Shown here piece by piece: positions 1 through 15,861 of a stretch of DNA of 24,238 nt (position 1 is its first letter; the number at the start of each line of letters is the position of its first letter). The DNA comes from Perkinsus chesapeaki (lineage: Eukaryota > Perkinsozoa > Perkinsida > Perkinsidae), in the NCBI GenBank assembly GCA_013115145.1, contig JAAPAO010000547.1, forward strand, positions 1 through 24,238, in the 5' to 3' direction. The notes below the pieces were generated by a model. That model did no database searches, was not told the origin of the DNA, and worked only from the letters and a program-made list of their open reading frames with translations. Position numbers and translations under genes: made by a program.

Positions 1-403
1 ATTTTCGTTTGAACCTATTCCACATACTGAGTTAAATTTTCGGGGCACTTTGAATTTTGGCCACACCGTGCGAGCGTCACAAAGTACAGGAACGGAGAAG
101 CGGTTGAGAGACGAGAAGATAATAGAAACTAAAAGAATATTACTGAAAGAAAGATATCTATAGTATCCCTATGTTAGTTAGTGCACGCTTTCGTGTCTCA
201 AAATCTTCGTGACCATTCCTACTAGAGTCTCTTCAATTAATCGTTGGGGACAGCGAATTTGAAGAATTGCTAATTGGAGAATTTTCAAAATCATGGGGAT
301 CCGTGTTTCCTTATGAGAATCTTTTCCGTCATTTTCTTTATCTCGACAAACCAAGAGGGGGAGATGTAGTCGGGAGGACCATCGGTGGGTTGAGAGTAAA
401 TGA
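1..403. other. Upstream region, no assigned gene
   Basis: I recognise no gene here. On the minus strand an ATG at 410-408 opens a 39-codon frame (stop at 293-291) that starts [18 protein letters not shown] and continues SWFVEIKKM. It reads like a real N-terminus, but no donor or downstream exon could be fixed and it overlaps the PTPA start by a few bases. It could be the first exon of a divergent gene whose body lies at 1-290, or chance. Confidence 0.3.
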
Positions 404-2534
404 ATGACATGCATTCATCGAGTAACACCGTCACTGTGGAGTAAAGTTATTATCAGGTACGTAGAGCCAGTTAAGCGGATAACAGGGCCGAAGGAGTTGG
501 CTGATTTTATAGAGAATTCTCCTGTAATAACGATACAGGAAGTTCTGCCACACCGTCGGCAGAACTGGATCACCATTGTGAAGTCTAACTTATCACTTGT
601 ATATTAATTGATGTTTTATATTCTTCATTTCAGGCCTATAAAGATATCGTCGCATTCCTCGAAAGGCTTTGTACAGCAGTACAAGGGAAGAAGAACTTGG
701 ACGTAATACAACTACAGTAGCTTATCATACCGTATTTTCCCCAGATAATCGATTACTCATCAGCAGCACCATCGTCAGTTGAGGGCATTATGAATCTGTT
801 GGATATCCTCGAGTCTTGGTTGGATGATTTACCGCCATCGGACCAACCCATGAGATTTGGAAATTTAGCATTCAGGTCATCATTTTCGGGCATAATATTG
901 ATTCATTTCTATCTTTCGTTCTCTCCACTCCTGAGAATTTGCTTCAAGATTGAATCCGGCTCGAAAAGTCATCGTGAATTCCAAGCATTTCTGGAACTTT
1001 CCGGGAAATATTTTTAAAAAATGATTTTTCCAACATTTCCAACATACGATCTCTCGTAGAGTTTTTGTATCAGGTCATGGCATGCCCGACTGGTTGAGCA
1101 ACTTCCCCAATTGCTGCAAAACTTACTGCGTCCGGAACTATATCCAGCAATAATAGAACTTACGCCGTACATGTGAGCAACAGGATGGCGGAGAAATTTC
1201 GGGAAATCTTTCCAGAAAAAGTGCAAAAAAATTCGCTCAGGTTGGTCGTCAAAATTTTACCTGTGAATTTACGGATCTTCGGAGAGCTTGAAGAATTTCA
1301 AGCCATTTTTGGAGTGAAATTGTGTAGCTTTTCGAGGGTATGTTTTCGATCAGTTTGGATTCCTTCGGCAATGCAACACGTATTGATTATGGGACTGGTC
1401 ACGAGACAGCTTTTATGGCATTCCTGATGGTAAAAATGTAAAACATTAATCGCTTCGCTTCGCTTCCCTTTCAGGTTCTGATTGCTGTGGGCCATTTCGA
1501 TGATTGTGCAGTTATCGAAGATGACGGGAATGTTGAGGAAGATATTCTTGGACAAGAAATCGGTCTTAGGATTTTCCCGAGGTGAGGGGAAATATATGGG
1601 GAAAACTCAGAAATTTTCTCGAGAATATTTTTTGAAACCTTTCTGAGCAAAAAAAGTTGCGTAACTCCGAGGCAACTGTACTCCCACGCACGCTAGTTTT
1701 GCCTCCATTTTTTGTGATATTTTTCTCAGAATTTTCCGAAATTTTTCGGGTAGATACATCGCATTGATGCGTCATATACAAAAACAGTACATGTTGGAGC
1801 CAGCAGGGTCACATGGCGTTTGGGGATTGGATGATTATCATCATATGTAAGAAGAAAGGAGTCTTTTCAATTCTTCACAGTGCGAAAGATACGCCTCTTT
1901 AGTCCCTTCCTTCTGGGGGCGTGTCAGTTGGTTGGATCGAATGAGACAGATTTTGAAGGAAAACCATTAACACCGGAGAGGGTTGTGCGAAACAGGTAAA
2001 GATACAAAATAGGTCACCTTGAGGTCCATTTGATCGATTTACATTTTCCTCGAAATTCCAGCGATTCAGTACACCAAAAAACAGTGGCAAATTGTTCCGT
2101 CCAAAAATCTAACGCTTCGATCAGGTCAGTCGCTGAGTCCATTCGTTCATGGTCGATGTTTGGCGAGGCTGTGTCTTTCGTATACGAAACAAAGGTAACA
2201 AAAATTTTGGGAAAGTTTCGGAAATTTCTGCTCTTTTTCAGACCGGCGCACCATTGGCAGAAACATCGCCGATGCTTTGGGAGATATCGAGAATTGATAG
2301 TTGGGAAAGGGTGAGTTGTTGCACGCATGCGCAAAGATATCTCTACGCACTGCGAAGAATTCTTATTCAATGTCAAGGTTGCGAAGGGATTACTGCGAAT
2401 GTACCATGGAGAAGTTTTGGGTAAAAAGCCCGTTATTCAGGTGGGAAAAAAACTAAAATTTTTCGGGAATTTTTTTTCAGCATTTCTATTTCGGCTCTGT
2501 TCTTAAGTTCGATAAGCCTGATTCCAACCTTTGA
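404..2534 (+). CDS. PTPA: PP2A phosphatase activator (PTPA/RRD family), 12 exons
   Basis: This is a peptidyl-prolyl isomerase-like activator that remodels the PP2A catalytic subunit, expected in cytosol and nucleus. Exons: 404-523, 634-702, 745-875, 1074-1172, 1354-1429, 1475-1581, 1754-1846, 1903-1995, 2125-2194, 2242-2310, 2378-2440, 2481-2534. Phases agree at every junction. Family landmarks in order are [27 protein letters not shown] with [38 protein letters not shown] (the signature active-site loop), [49 protein letters not shown] and [10 protein letters not shown] before the TGA. The total is about 300 residues, normal for the family. The start is uncertain: ATG 404 reads straight through, while ATG 409 would need a 16-nt intron (440-455). 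The intron after 1995 could also end at 2061, giving a longer in-frame insert; the 2124 acceptor aligns better. Confidence 0.93.
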
Positions 2535-2638
2535 AGAGTCTTCCGGATGCGTAAGATACCATCTTTAATAACATTTCTTCTTTTTGATATTTACCTTGTG
2601 TTAATATTTCCGAAAATTTTCCCATTTTTCCGCAGTAA

Positions 2639-4486
2639 ATGTCCGGATCTGGTCCTCCGCCATTTAATGGAAATCTTAGCGGAGCGAAGCTCGACGGTTC
2701 CAGTCTGATTTCATCAGCATCATCAGCAACAACTCGACGAACGCTCGGCCAGCCTCACCCAGCAAAGAGGATGCGCCCAGGCAGTTCCTTCGGGAAAGCT
2801 ACTTCAACCAAAATCGATCGTCGGGGCGAGCGCGGTTGGTTTCGCATTGAAGCGAAATTAGCTAAATTGTGGTGGTTTCAGATTCATCGGTGGAATCTTG
2901 TGGTTGGCGAGAAGGTTCCCCTTTGGATTCTTCCATATCGACTTCACCATTGATTTCCTTTAACGTCGGCGGAAGAATCTTTCAAATTACCAAGAGCACG
3001 CTCGACAAGTATCCCTCCACTGTTCTGGCCGGTAATCGATCATTTGGGCGCGCGTTTTCACATGGCCGTTAGTTACTGTATCAGACAGATGGACTAATGG
3101 TGAGGTTTGTGGGCCGATCTTCCTTGATAGGAATCCAGATGCATTTGGGTTCATATTAGATTGGTAAGAAAAATAATTTTTTGGAAGTGTTTGCGGTATT
3201 CGGTTTAGTTCGACTCATGTTTGTGAACCCGTTTTATTTGCTTATTGAGGCATTAGTTTGATATTCATTTTTCCCTGAAATTTTGCGGATTTTTTCCCCA
3301 TTTAACCATTTGTATTATCAGATTTCGACTCGAATTTGACAAGTCTAAAATTTCCTGGATTTTTAAATGCTCCTGGAAATATTTTCTGTTTTTCCCTTCC
3401 CTCATTTTTACAGGTATAGAAATGGTCGTATAGTCCTCCCAAGACATTGCCCAGTTAGCAAAGCCGCTGTTGAGATGGAAATCGAGTAAATAAGAGAAAA
3501 CTGTATTCGTGAAACGCTTCGCTCCGCCAGATATTTCGGTTTGCCATCTGATACCGACGTTGAGCTTGAAAGGCTATCTTTTGCGGAGGTTACCCATGCA
3601 AGATACGATGTAGCTCGGGTGTTCCAAAAGATACGTCAGAGCTGCTCTAATGACGAAATGAGAGGACAACGGGCGAAGCTGCTGGCTCAAGTGATAATCT
3701 TGCTAATCTTGCCGAACCTTACATTTCCTCAATGCTTAGGGTATCTTCAGCGAAATGGCTCAGAACGCAGTAGAGATCATCAATGAAGATGATTCCTGGT
3801 TCACTCAGATCTATGTGGCCCTCGCTCGGGTGCTCGGTTTTCGAAATCGTTGAAAATTAGCTAAATTGTGGCGCAGGTTGCGGAGCATTGGGGACAGGAC
3901 CTTTATTCGGTTTTTCGCCGACTTTGTCGAGATGCTTTAGAAGTCCCAAACAGAACTATATCGGCTGCGCTGGAAGAGGTATCTTGAAAGATTCAAAATA
4001 GGTCAGCTTGAATGCCTCAGGTGACCTCCACGATCAAAGACACTCTCGATGAGCTCGTCAACGAGCACGATCTTCAGGTATCGAGTATCGAAGTTGAAGT
4101 AAGAAACGAAAAAGAAAAATCGCTTCGCTCCGTTAAAATATATTAAGATACTAAATGCTCCGAATGATGAGGACCAAAGTGAAGCTGAAGATTCCACAGG
4201 ACGTTCTCAGAATTTCGATCCAGCTGATCGAGGGAAATGTGTCGGTTGCGGCGAGACTGTAGGTTGTTATGAAATCGATCAACTGGGCGAGCGCTTTTTA
4301 TGTTGACAGAGCGTCCGCAATCGATCGGGGTTGTGTCGAATATGCAATATGGAATTGCATGTGTTGTTTACATTCTTACCAGAAGAAGAGGTGGATGAGG
4401 ACAGTGCCGGTAGCGTTGAGGAAATGCAAGATGGAGCAAGATTGCAAGATAGTGAATCTGATGAGGAGCATATGGAGGATTTATAA
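2639..4486 (+). CDS. BTB/T1 (KCTD-like) protein with C-terminal CxxC-CxxC knuckle, 10 exons
   Basis: Exons: 2639-2819, 2882-3031, 3085-3163, 3414-3485, 3531-3690, 3740-3829, 3877-3978, 4021-4098, 4148-4258, 4310-4486. A Ser/Gly/Pro-rich N-terminus is followed by a potassium-channel-tetramerisation type BTB (T1) domain: ISFNVGGRIFQITKSTL, then YPSTVLADRWTNGEV, then IFLDRNPDAFGFILDWYRNG. T1 domains oligomerise and often act as Cullin-3 adaptors; no membrane segment is seen, so this is not a channel. The middle is helical. Near the C-terminus CVGC and LCRIC form a probable zinc knuckle split by the intron at 4259-4309, followed by an acidic tail ending EEHMEDL. The function and partner are unknown. 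Only about 100 bases separate it from PTPA. Its introns carry several of the shared intron blocks listed below. Confidence 0.8.
2855..2872 (+). repeat. Shared intron block AAATTAGCTAAATTGTGG, copy 1
   Basis: This 18-nt block lies in the 3' half of the intron at 2820-2881, nine bases before the acceptor. The identical 18 nt recur at 3854-3871 in another intron of the same gene. Confidence 0.8.
3035..3058 (+). repeat. ATCGATCA..TGGGCGCGCG intron block
   Basis: It lies in the BTB-gene intron 3032-3084. Related blocks are at 4274-4298 (same gene), 7112-7135 (PRP28) and, inverted, 9657-9682 (PRP28). Confidence 0.65.
3854..3871 (+). repeat. Shared intron block AAATTAGCTAAATTGTGG, copy 2
   Basis: This is an exact copy of 2855-2872, inside the 47-nt intron 3830-3876 and running almost into its acceptor. 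Its end (AAATTGTGGCGCAG) also resembles the GGCGCG family found in PRP28 introns. Confidence 0.8.
3993..4011 (+). repeat. Shared intron block CAAAATAGGTCA.CTTGA
   Basis: TCAAAATAGGTCAGCTTGA lies in the 42-nt intron 3979-4020 of the BTB gene. It matches ACAAAATAGGTCACCTTGA at 2004-2022 in a PTPA intron, with 17 of 19 bases the same and in the same orientation. It covers nearly half of this intron. Confidence 0.7.
4274..4298 (+). repeat. ATCGATCAACTGGGCGAGCG intron block
   Basis: The block fills the middle of the 51-nt intron 4259-4309. The reverse complement of 9658-9682 in a PRP28 intron matches it at 24 of 25 bases, the difference being one A/C in the GCG run. Confidence 0.7.
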
Positions 4487-4665
4487 TTACGCATGGTTGT
4501 CGATTCTTTGTAATTGGTTCGTATAATATGTGTTGTAAACTTTTCGGCGGAGTGAAGCACGATGTTGACCAATTCTGATTTTCGGAATCGGTTTAATATC
4601 ATTTACTGGTAATGGAGTCTCACATGGTAGATGATGTAGTGGAGTTTGAATGAGTTGTGGTAAGC

Positions 4666-4737
4666 GGCTGTGTGGTCTAGTGGTATGATTCTCGCTTTGG
4701 GTGCGAGAGGTCCCGAGTTCGATTCTCGGCTCAGCCC
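4666..4737 (+). tRNA. trnP-TGG: tRNA-Pro (anticodon TGG)
   Basis: The 72-nt cloverleaf has acceptor arms GGCTGTG and CTCAGCC (one U-U mismatch), anticodon stem CTCGC/GCGAG with loop TTTGGGT (anticodon TGG at 4698-4700), and T stem CCGAG/CTCGG around TTCGATT, followed by discriminator C. The internal pol III promoter is intact: A box TGGTCTAGTGG at 4673-4683 and B box GAGTTCGATTC at 4715-4725. CCA is not encoded, as expected for a eukaryotic nuclear gene, and there is no intron. It sits between the BTB gene and PRP28. Confidence 0.95.
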
Positions 4738-4749
4738 TTTCAATGGGTA

Positions 4750-4755
4750 TTTTTT
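4750..4755 (+). terminator. Pol III terminator (T6) of tRNA-Pro
   Basis: A run of six T begins 13 bases after the tRNA 3' end; an earlier TTT at 4738-4740 is too short to be efficient. Confidence 0.6.
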
Positions 4756-5091
4756 CATGGAAATCTATGTAAAATTATTCCGGAATTGTAAGCCGATAAT
4801 TCAATAACTATCATTTCTTCCCAAAACAGCCTCACAGTTGCCCAAGTGATTGCCATCATTCATTGCCGATCATGCCTCATACCCGCTGGTCTGAGTTATA
4901 TAATTTACACCCACGGTAGGCCCTACCCTCTAGTTTGACAAGACCGATATACGCCGATGATTTCCTCGTAAAAATTGATTTGAAATTTATGCAACCAACT
5001 TTCACCATAAACTGACTGTGGCTGTTTGGAAACGTGAAAATGGTTATTCGGCAAAAGATTCTTCTAAGCTCGGGTTGGTGTTCTCCCAAAT
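4756..5091. other. Intergenic region before PRP28
   Basis: It contains no supported gene. It should hold the PRP28 promoter and 5' UTR, but I see no distinct core-promoter motif. Confidence 0.4.
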
Positions 5092-11988
<6,897 letters not shown>

Positions 11989-12446
11989 GTTGACGTATCT
12001 TTCTCTTTATACCTTCAAATGTTGTTTTGGTTGTTAATGTAGTTTTCTCATCACAGTAGCATTTACACATACTTCAAAGCCAGAGCTGGTACACATACGT
12101 AAAATGAATGATATGATGCTTAATGTTCAAATAACTGGTAACATTAGGCAACACGGCCAAGGGTCTGCACTCAGAGCATTTAGCGGTTCAGTGAATACCG
12201 CAATAATGGCCTATCACACTTATCCAACAATAAGATCCTCTTTGAGGGACTAAGCTTCATCAGGAGGTCAATCTGCCATTACTTCCTTACCAAAAAGCAA
12301 TCACAGAAATGTCATTCATCATCCAACTCAATCTCCTCACAAATCGAAGGCTGAAAAACTCGTTTTAAGACTGATAATTGGTTCGTGAAGATTGTGACTG
12401 GGTCATGAAGAGAAAAAATGACCCAACGTGTTTGGACAACCAATTA
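11989..12446. other. Convergent 3' intergenic region
   Basis: This stretch separates the 3' ends of PRP28 (+) and the S10 gene (-). I see no gene or RNA; AT-rich 3' UTR sequence from both sides is the likely content. Confidence 0.5.
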
Positions 12447-14310
12447 TTAGATTTCTCCTCTCAAGAACATCTGCATCACTTGCAGCATTCCTGTTGGTTG
12501 ATTTTGGACTAACATATGGCCTGCGTTGTTAACCTGTCAACAATACCTATTGAATCTATCACACCTCATCATACCTTAATATAGGTGAAAGTTGCCTTGT
12601 TTGGGAATTTGCCAGATTTCATCATTCCAAACACCTCACTCCCAACCTAATAATTCTCAATTGCCTATGATACCACCACACCTACCTTGATCGGTTCATC
12701 CTTGGCAGCAGCAAGGACAGCTCCATATTGAGCTGATCGACCACTCAGTCTCGTCATCCACCCTAAAGCTCCACCGGCATTGGTAGTGTAATCTTGGTCA
12801 CCGGCTATCACAAGAACCTAAATGCTTTGTGGTGTTATAAACTCTAAACTGGATTGTTACTTTTATTCCGTTGTCGAGGGCATTTGTCACACTAAAGGTT
12901 GTGTTATATGACGCATACTTCACAAGAGCTGCGAAGACCTGAAAATAAACACCAGTCAACATTCTGTATCCCCCTGACCTCTACCTACGTCTTGGTTCAG
13001 CTCAACCCACTTTTTCGAGACTCCAAGTTGTCTTTGAATATTGGGGAGGTTAAGGAAAGTCCCAGGCTACCGAAGAGGTTACAAAAACAGTTTGATGATG
13101 CGAGTCTCACATTTCCAGGACGTGTCTTAAAGTATTTGCTTTCCTCTCCTGGTTTCACTCTCAAGTCATATCTAATAAACTCATCTTCTATTTATCATAA
13201 CAGTTACCATACATGCTGTGCCCGGCATCTTCTACAAAAGGTACTGTGGCGGAGTTACAAACCTCGGTGGCCTTTTGGCAAGCATCTAAAAGGAATCAAT
13301 CTGCCGAGTTATCTGATATCTTTATGTACCCGGATTTGGCTCTCCTCCTGCGGTTGCTGGTTGGCAACTTTGAACTGCGGCCTTACACTTGGAAAATAAC
13401 TGCACCATTTTTTGCAACCTAATTTCCCACTTTTCCTCGGTATTGTGGATCATGCTTACGCTGCAGCCGATACAAGTCGTCTTTTGCCAGCCATTTCGAT
13501 CGACCCGCGGTATCTACCAAAAATAAAAGTAAATATCATTCTTCAGAGATGATTACATATTCAATGGCCCCATCATTCCTGACATAATGAGGATTCCTTT
13601 CACGTTAATCGCTGCTCTTGAATCAATTATTTGCATAAGCATGCTTACCGAAGAAGCTGATAGATAGTATGATTCGACGGTAACATAAGCCTACCATCAG
13701 CCGAAGCTCCCATAAGGTAGATTTCTGTGTTAAGACTTGGCCGTTCTTTTAGGATCTCAGTGAAAGCTAGAAACCTTGATGATGAATGCTTCCAACAACC
13801 GTTCTAATATCTTCTTACAAGTCATTCACCCAATTAGTCACAGTCGTCTCAGTTGGTCCTGCGCTAAAGCCAGTATTGCCAGGGGCATCAATCCATATCC
13901 CATTTGCAGTCCTAGTCCACGAGAATCTGAAAACATTCGAAGGTATCAAATTGCAAATGCTCATAGCGTACGGGTTGGCCTGCAATGTTTTCCCATCTGA
14001 TTTCAAAGTGCAAGGGCCGATGTCGGTTACTATAGTACCGATGCTACTCTGTCCAGGCCCACCAGGAAGGTACAGAAATGTCGGTGCTTTCTCGGGGCTC
14101 TGATCTGCTTCTATAGTAGCATAAAAATATCTGCCAGAATGCCTTGTGTTATAACAGTGAAGCTTATACCTACTTATTGGTTCCGGTCACCTGCTTATAA
14201 CCGAAGTATTGCTTTCCAACACTACTTGGACAGAACACCCCAGAACCATTCACGCTGGCATACAACAGGGCAAAACCGACGACAGCAGCAGCAGCAGTCT
14301 TGAAGAACAT
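12447..14310 (-). CDS. S10 serine carboxypeptidase-family protein, secreted, 14 exons
   Basis: Starts at ATG 14310 with signal peptide MFFKTAAAAVVGFALLYAS. Exons (minus): 14310-14174, 14130-13972, 13926-13819, 13774-13649, 13616-13557, 13513-13460, 13418-13330, 13285-13208, 13187-13111, 13066-12989, 12938-12861, 12817-12686, 12646-12575, 12533-12447. Phases agree throughout. Family features: FGYKQVTGTNKYFYATIEA, oxyanion loop LPGGPGQSS, ANPFSWTRTANGIWIDAPG, nucleophile Ser in MGASADG, FLNLPNIQRQLGVSKKW, catalytic Asp in AGDQDYTTNAGG, catalytic His in NNAGHML. The triad is complete. However, the usual NGGPGCSS is PGGPGQSS and the usual GESY is GASA, so the Asn and Glu that bind the substrate's C-terminal carboxylate in yeast carboxypeptidase Y are both lost. 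A secreted or vacuolar hydrolase or acyltransferase of altered specificity is inferred. The junction at 13188-13207 needs a 20-nt intron. Confidence 0.93.
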
Positions 14311-15391
14311 TTTTACTTCGGCTGACAGTATACCTATCAAACCGACATCTCACACATGCATTTAATGAATGCTTGTTTACGTGTTGCTTGCTCCAAAAGC
14401 AAGCAACTGGTGAACAGGAGGAACAATGCTCATCGTTTATAGGAACGAATACAACGCAAGAAGGAGATCAATAAAGGCTCCTTCGCGCACGAAAATTAAC
14501 TGTTCGCGAATGCACAATGGAGCGGGCGGCGGCGCACTATGATTAACATTATGACAAACACTTGGCGATGATCGGCGAAGAAGACAAGTGGAACTCCCTG
14601 CCAATTAGTGTAGTTACTACACTGTAGTAGTCCAGTGTTTGCGTCGACCGCCATAGGCTCTACAGTCAAGGAACTTGACGTCATTTTCTACCAGTCAATA
14701 CATCTTTCAGCTGAGCGCCATGTTCCGGATCCTGGATTCCACAATCAACCTCACAAGGTAAGGATGCCCCTCAGTTGGAATGACATGTCAATCTTTGATG
14801 AAATCATACTTATTGTTATTGTCAACTCTACATTGTTAGTGACATGATACATTCAGTGAATTATCTCCATGGGAAGCCACGTCCGATAGTTTGTACTCCT
14901 TGTGTGGATACATAATTTGTGTTGCTGAGTGACAGAAAGTAGCACGCATCGCTGTGCCGATGAAGCGACATAACGGTTGAGAGTGCTACTGTATAGCGGT
15001 ACGATATAGAGTGTGTCATGATGACACTGTCATCTTAGCCATCTTGCTCATTGATTCCCCTCTTTTTGGGGAAGTTAGAGGCTTCCTGTTGACCATCAAG
15101 TTCGGCGAGTGCGCGATGCTAAAATTGATGCCATGGCGCAGCTTCTTCTGTGTGGAGCCAATCGCACTAGCCGGAAATGGTTACCGTCTTTTTCGAATTA
15201 ACATGTTAATGAAGGTAAAATCGATCATTAGCGACGTTAAACTCCACCAAGTAGGGTCACAAAGTGGCCGTCTTCCTGAACTTTGCACTGGGCTCGCATG
15301 TGTCCCGTCTCCTGTGAGCGAGTCCTTAATCTTGTGTCCAAATCTTGTGTCGCGAGTCCTTAGCTAAAAAGTGCCTCAATGAGACTAGACT
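14311..15391. other. Upstream of S10 gene and unassigned sequence before the retroelement relic
   Basis: The first few hundred bases should contain the S10 promoter. A short perfect inverted repeat (AGTGTAGT T ACTACACT, 14607-14623) is present. An open frame at 15011-15367 (+) is in the same frame as the RNase H N-terminal fragment that follows, but shows no reverse transcriptase motif, so it is left unassigned. Confidence 0.4.
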
Positions 15392-15858
15392 GTGGACCAC
15401 ACTATCATTGTTAGACGTAATGTTGTGGACCCTCTGATTGAAGGGGAAGTTATCGATGAGGGTATCAAGGAACCGTTGGTAGAAGTGGCAAAGCTACCTT
15501 CCAAGCTCAAGGAAATAATAAAGGCAAAGTCCAACACTCATTCAGCGCTAGAACTTTCAGCTTGTCTAGCGAGCTTGTATTAACGGGTATGAAGGACCAC
15601 TTTCACCCCAAACCTATTAACTCTCCTATCATTGTCCAATCAGACAACGATGGGGCAGTCAAGATCATCCGAAGGATGTTCAGCCGTCAACCTCCTTTAA
15701 GGTGGCTCTTGAGGCATGCAGCCCACTTTTTGCCACCACTAGCGCCATACTTATCGGTACACCACATAAGTTGGTCTGGAAATATCCTAGCTGACTGTCT
15801 CTCTAGAGGCCACGTTGATAAATTCACGAATGATTGGGCAGAGGCCCCCCCCCCCTTT
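15392..15858 (+). pseudogene. RNase H domain relic of a DIRS-like retroelement
   Basis: Two fragments are offset by a frameshift near 15560-15585. The first ends SNTHSALELSACLASL; the second contains IIVQSDNDGAVKIIRRMF, then HHISWSGNILADCLSRG. The D-N pair and the H..S..N..AD.LSR end are typical of the RNase H domain of retrotransposon pol proteins that lack an integrase. A 12-base C run (15845-15856) precedes a TGA at 15859. No reverse transcriptase domain (YxDD) is visible upstream, so the element is 5'-truncated or diverged beyond recognition. Confidence 0.6.
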
Positions 15859-15861
15859 TGA

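Noticed and set aside
13776-14103. Plus-strand open frames of 74 and 105 codons
   Set aside because: They are antisense to S10 exons whose minus-strand reading carries the oxyanion loop and nucleophile motifs.
15845-15856. Twelve-base C run as a programmed frameshift site between RNase H and recombinase
   Set aside because: Both domains are already in the same frame with a stop between them, and the element has other lesions; homopolymer slippage or sequencing error is more likely.
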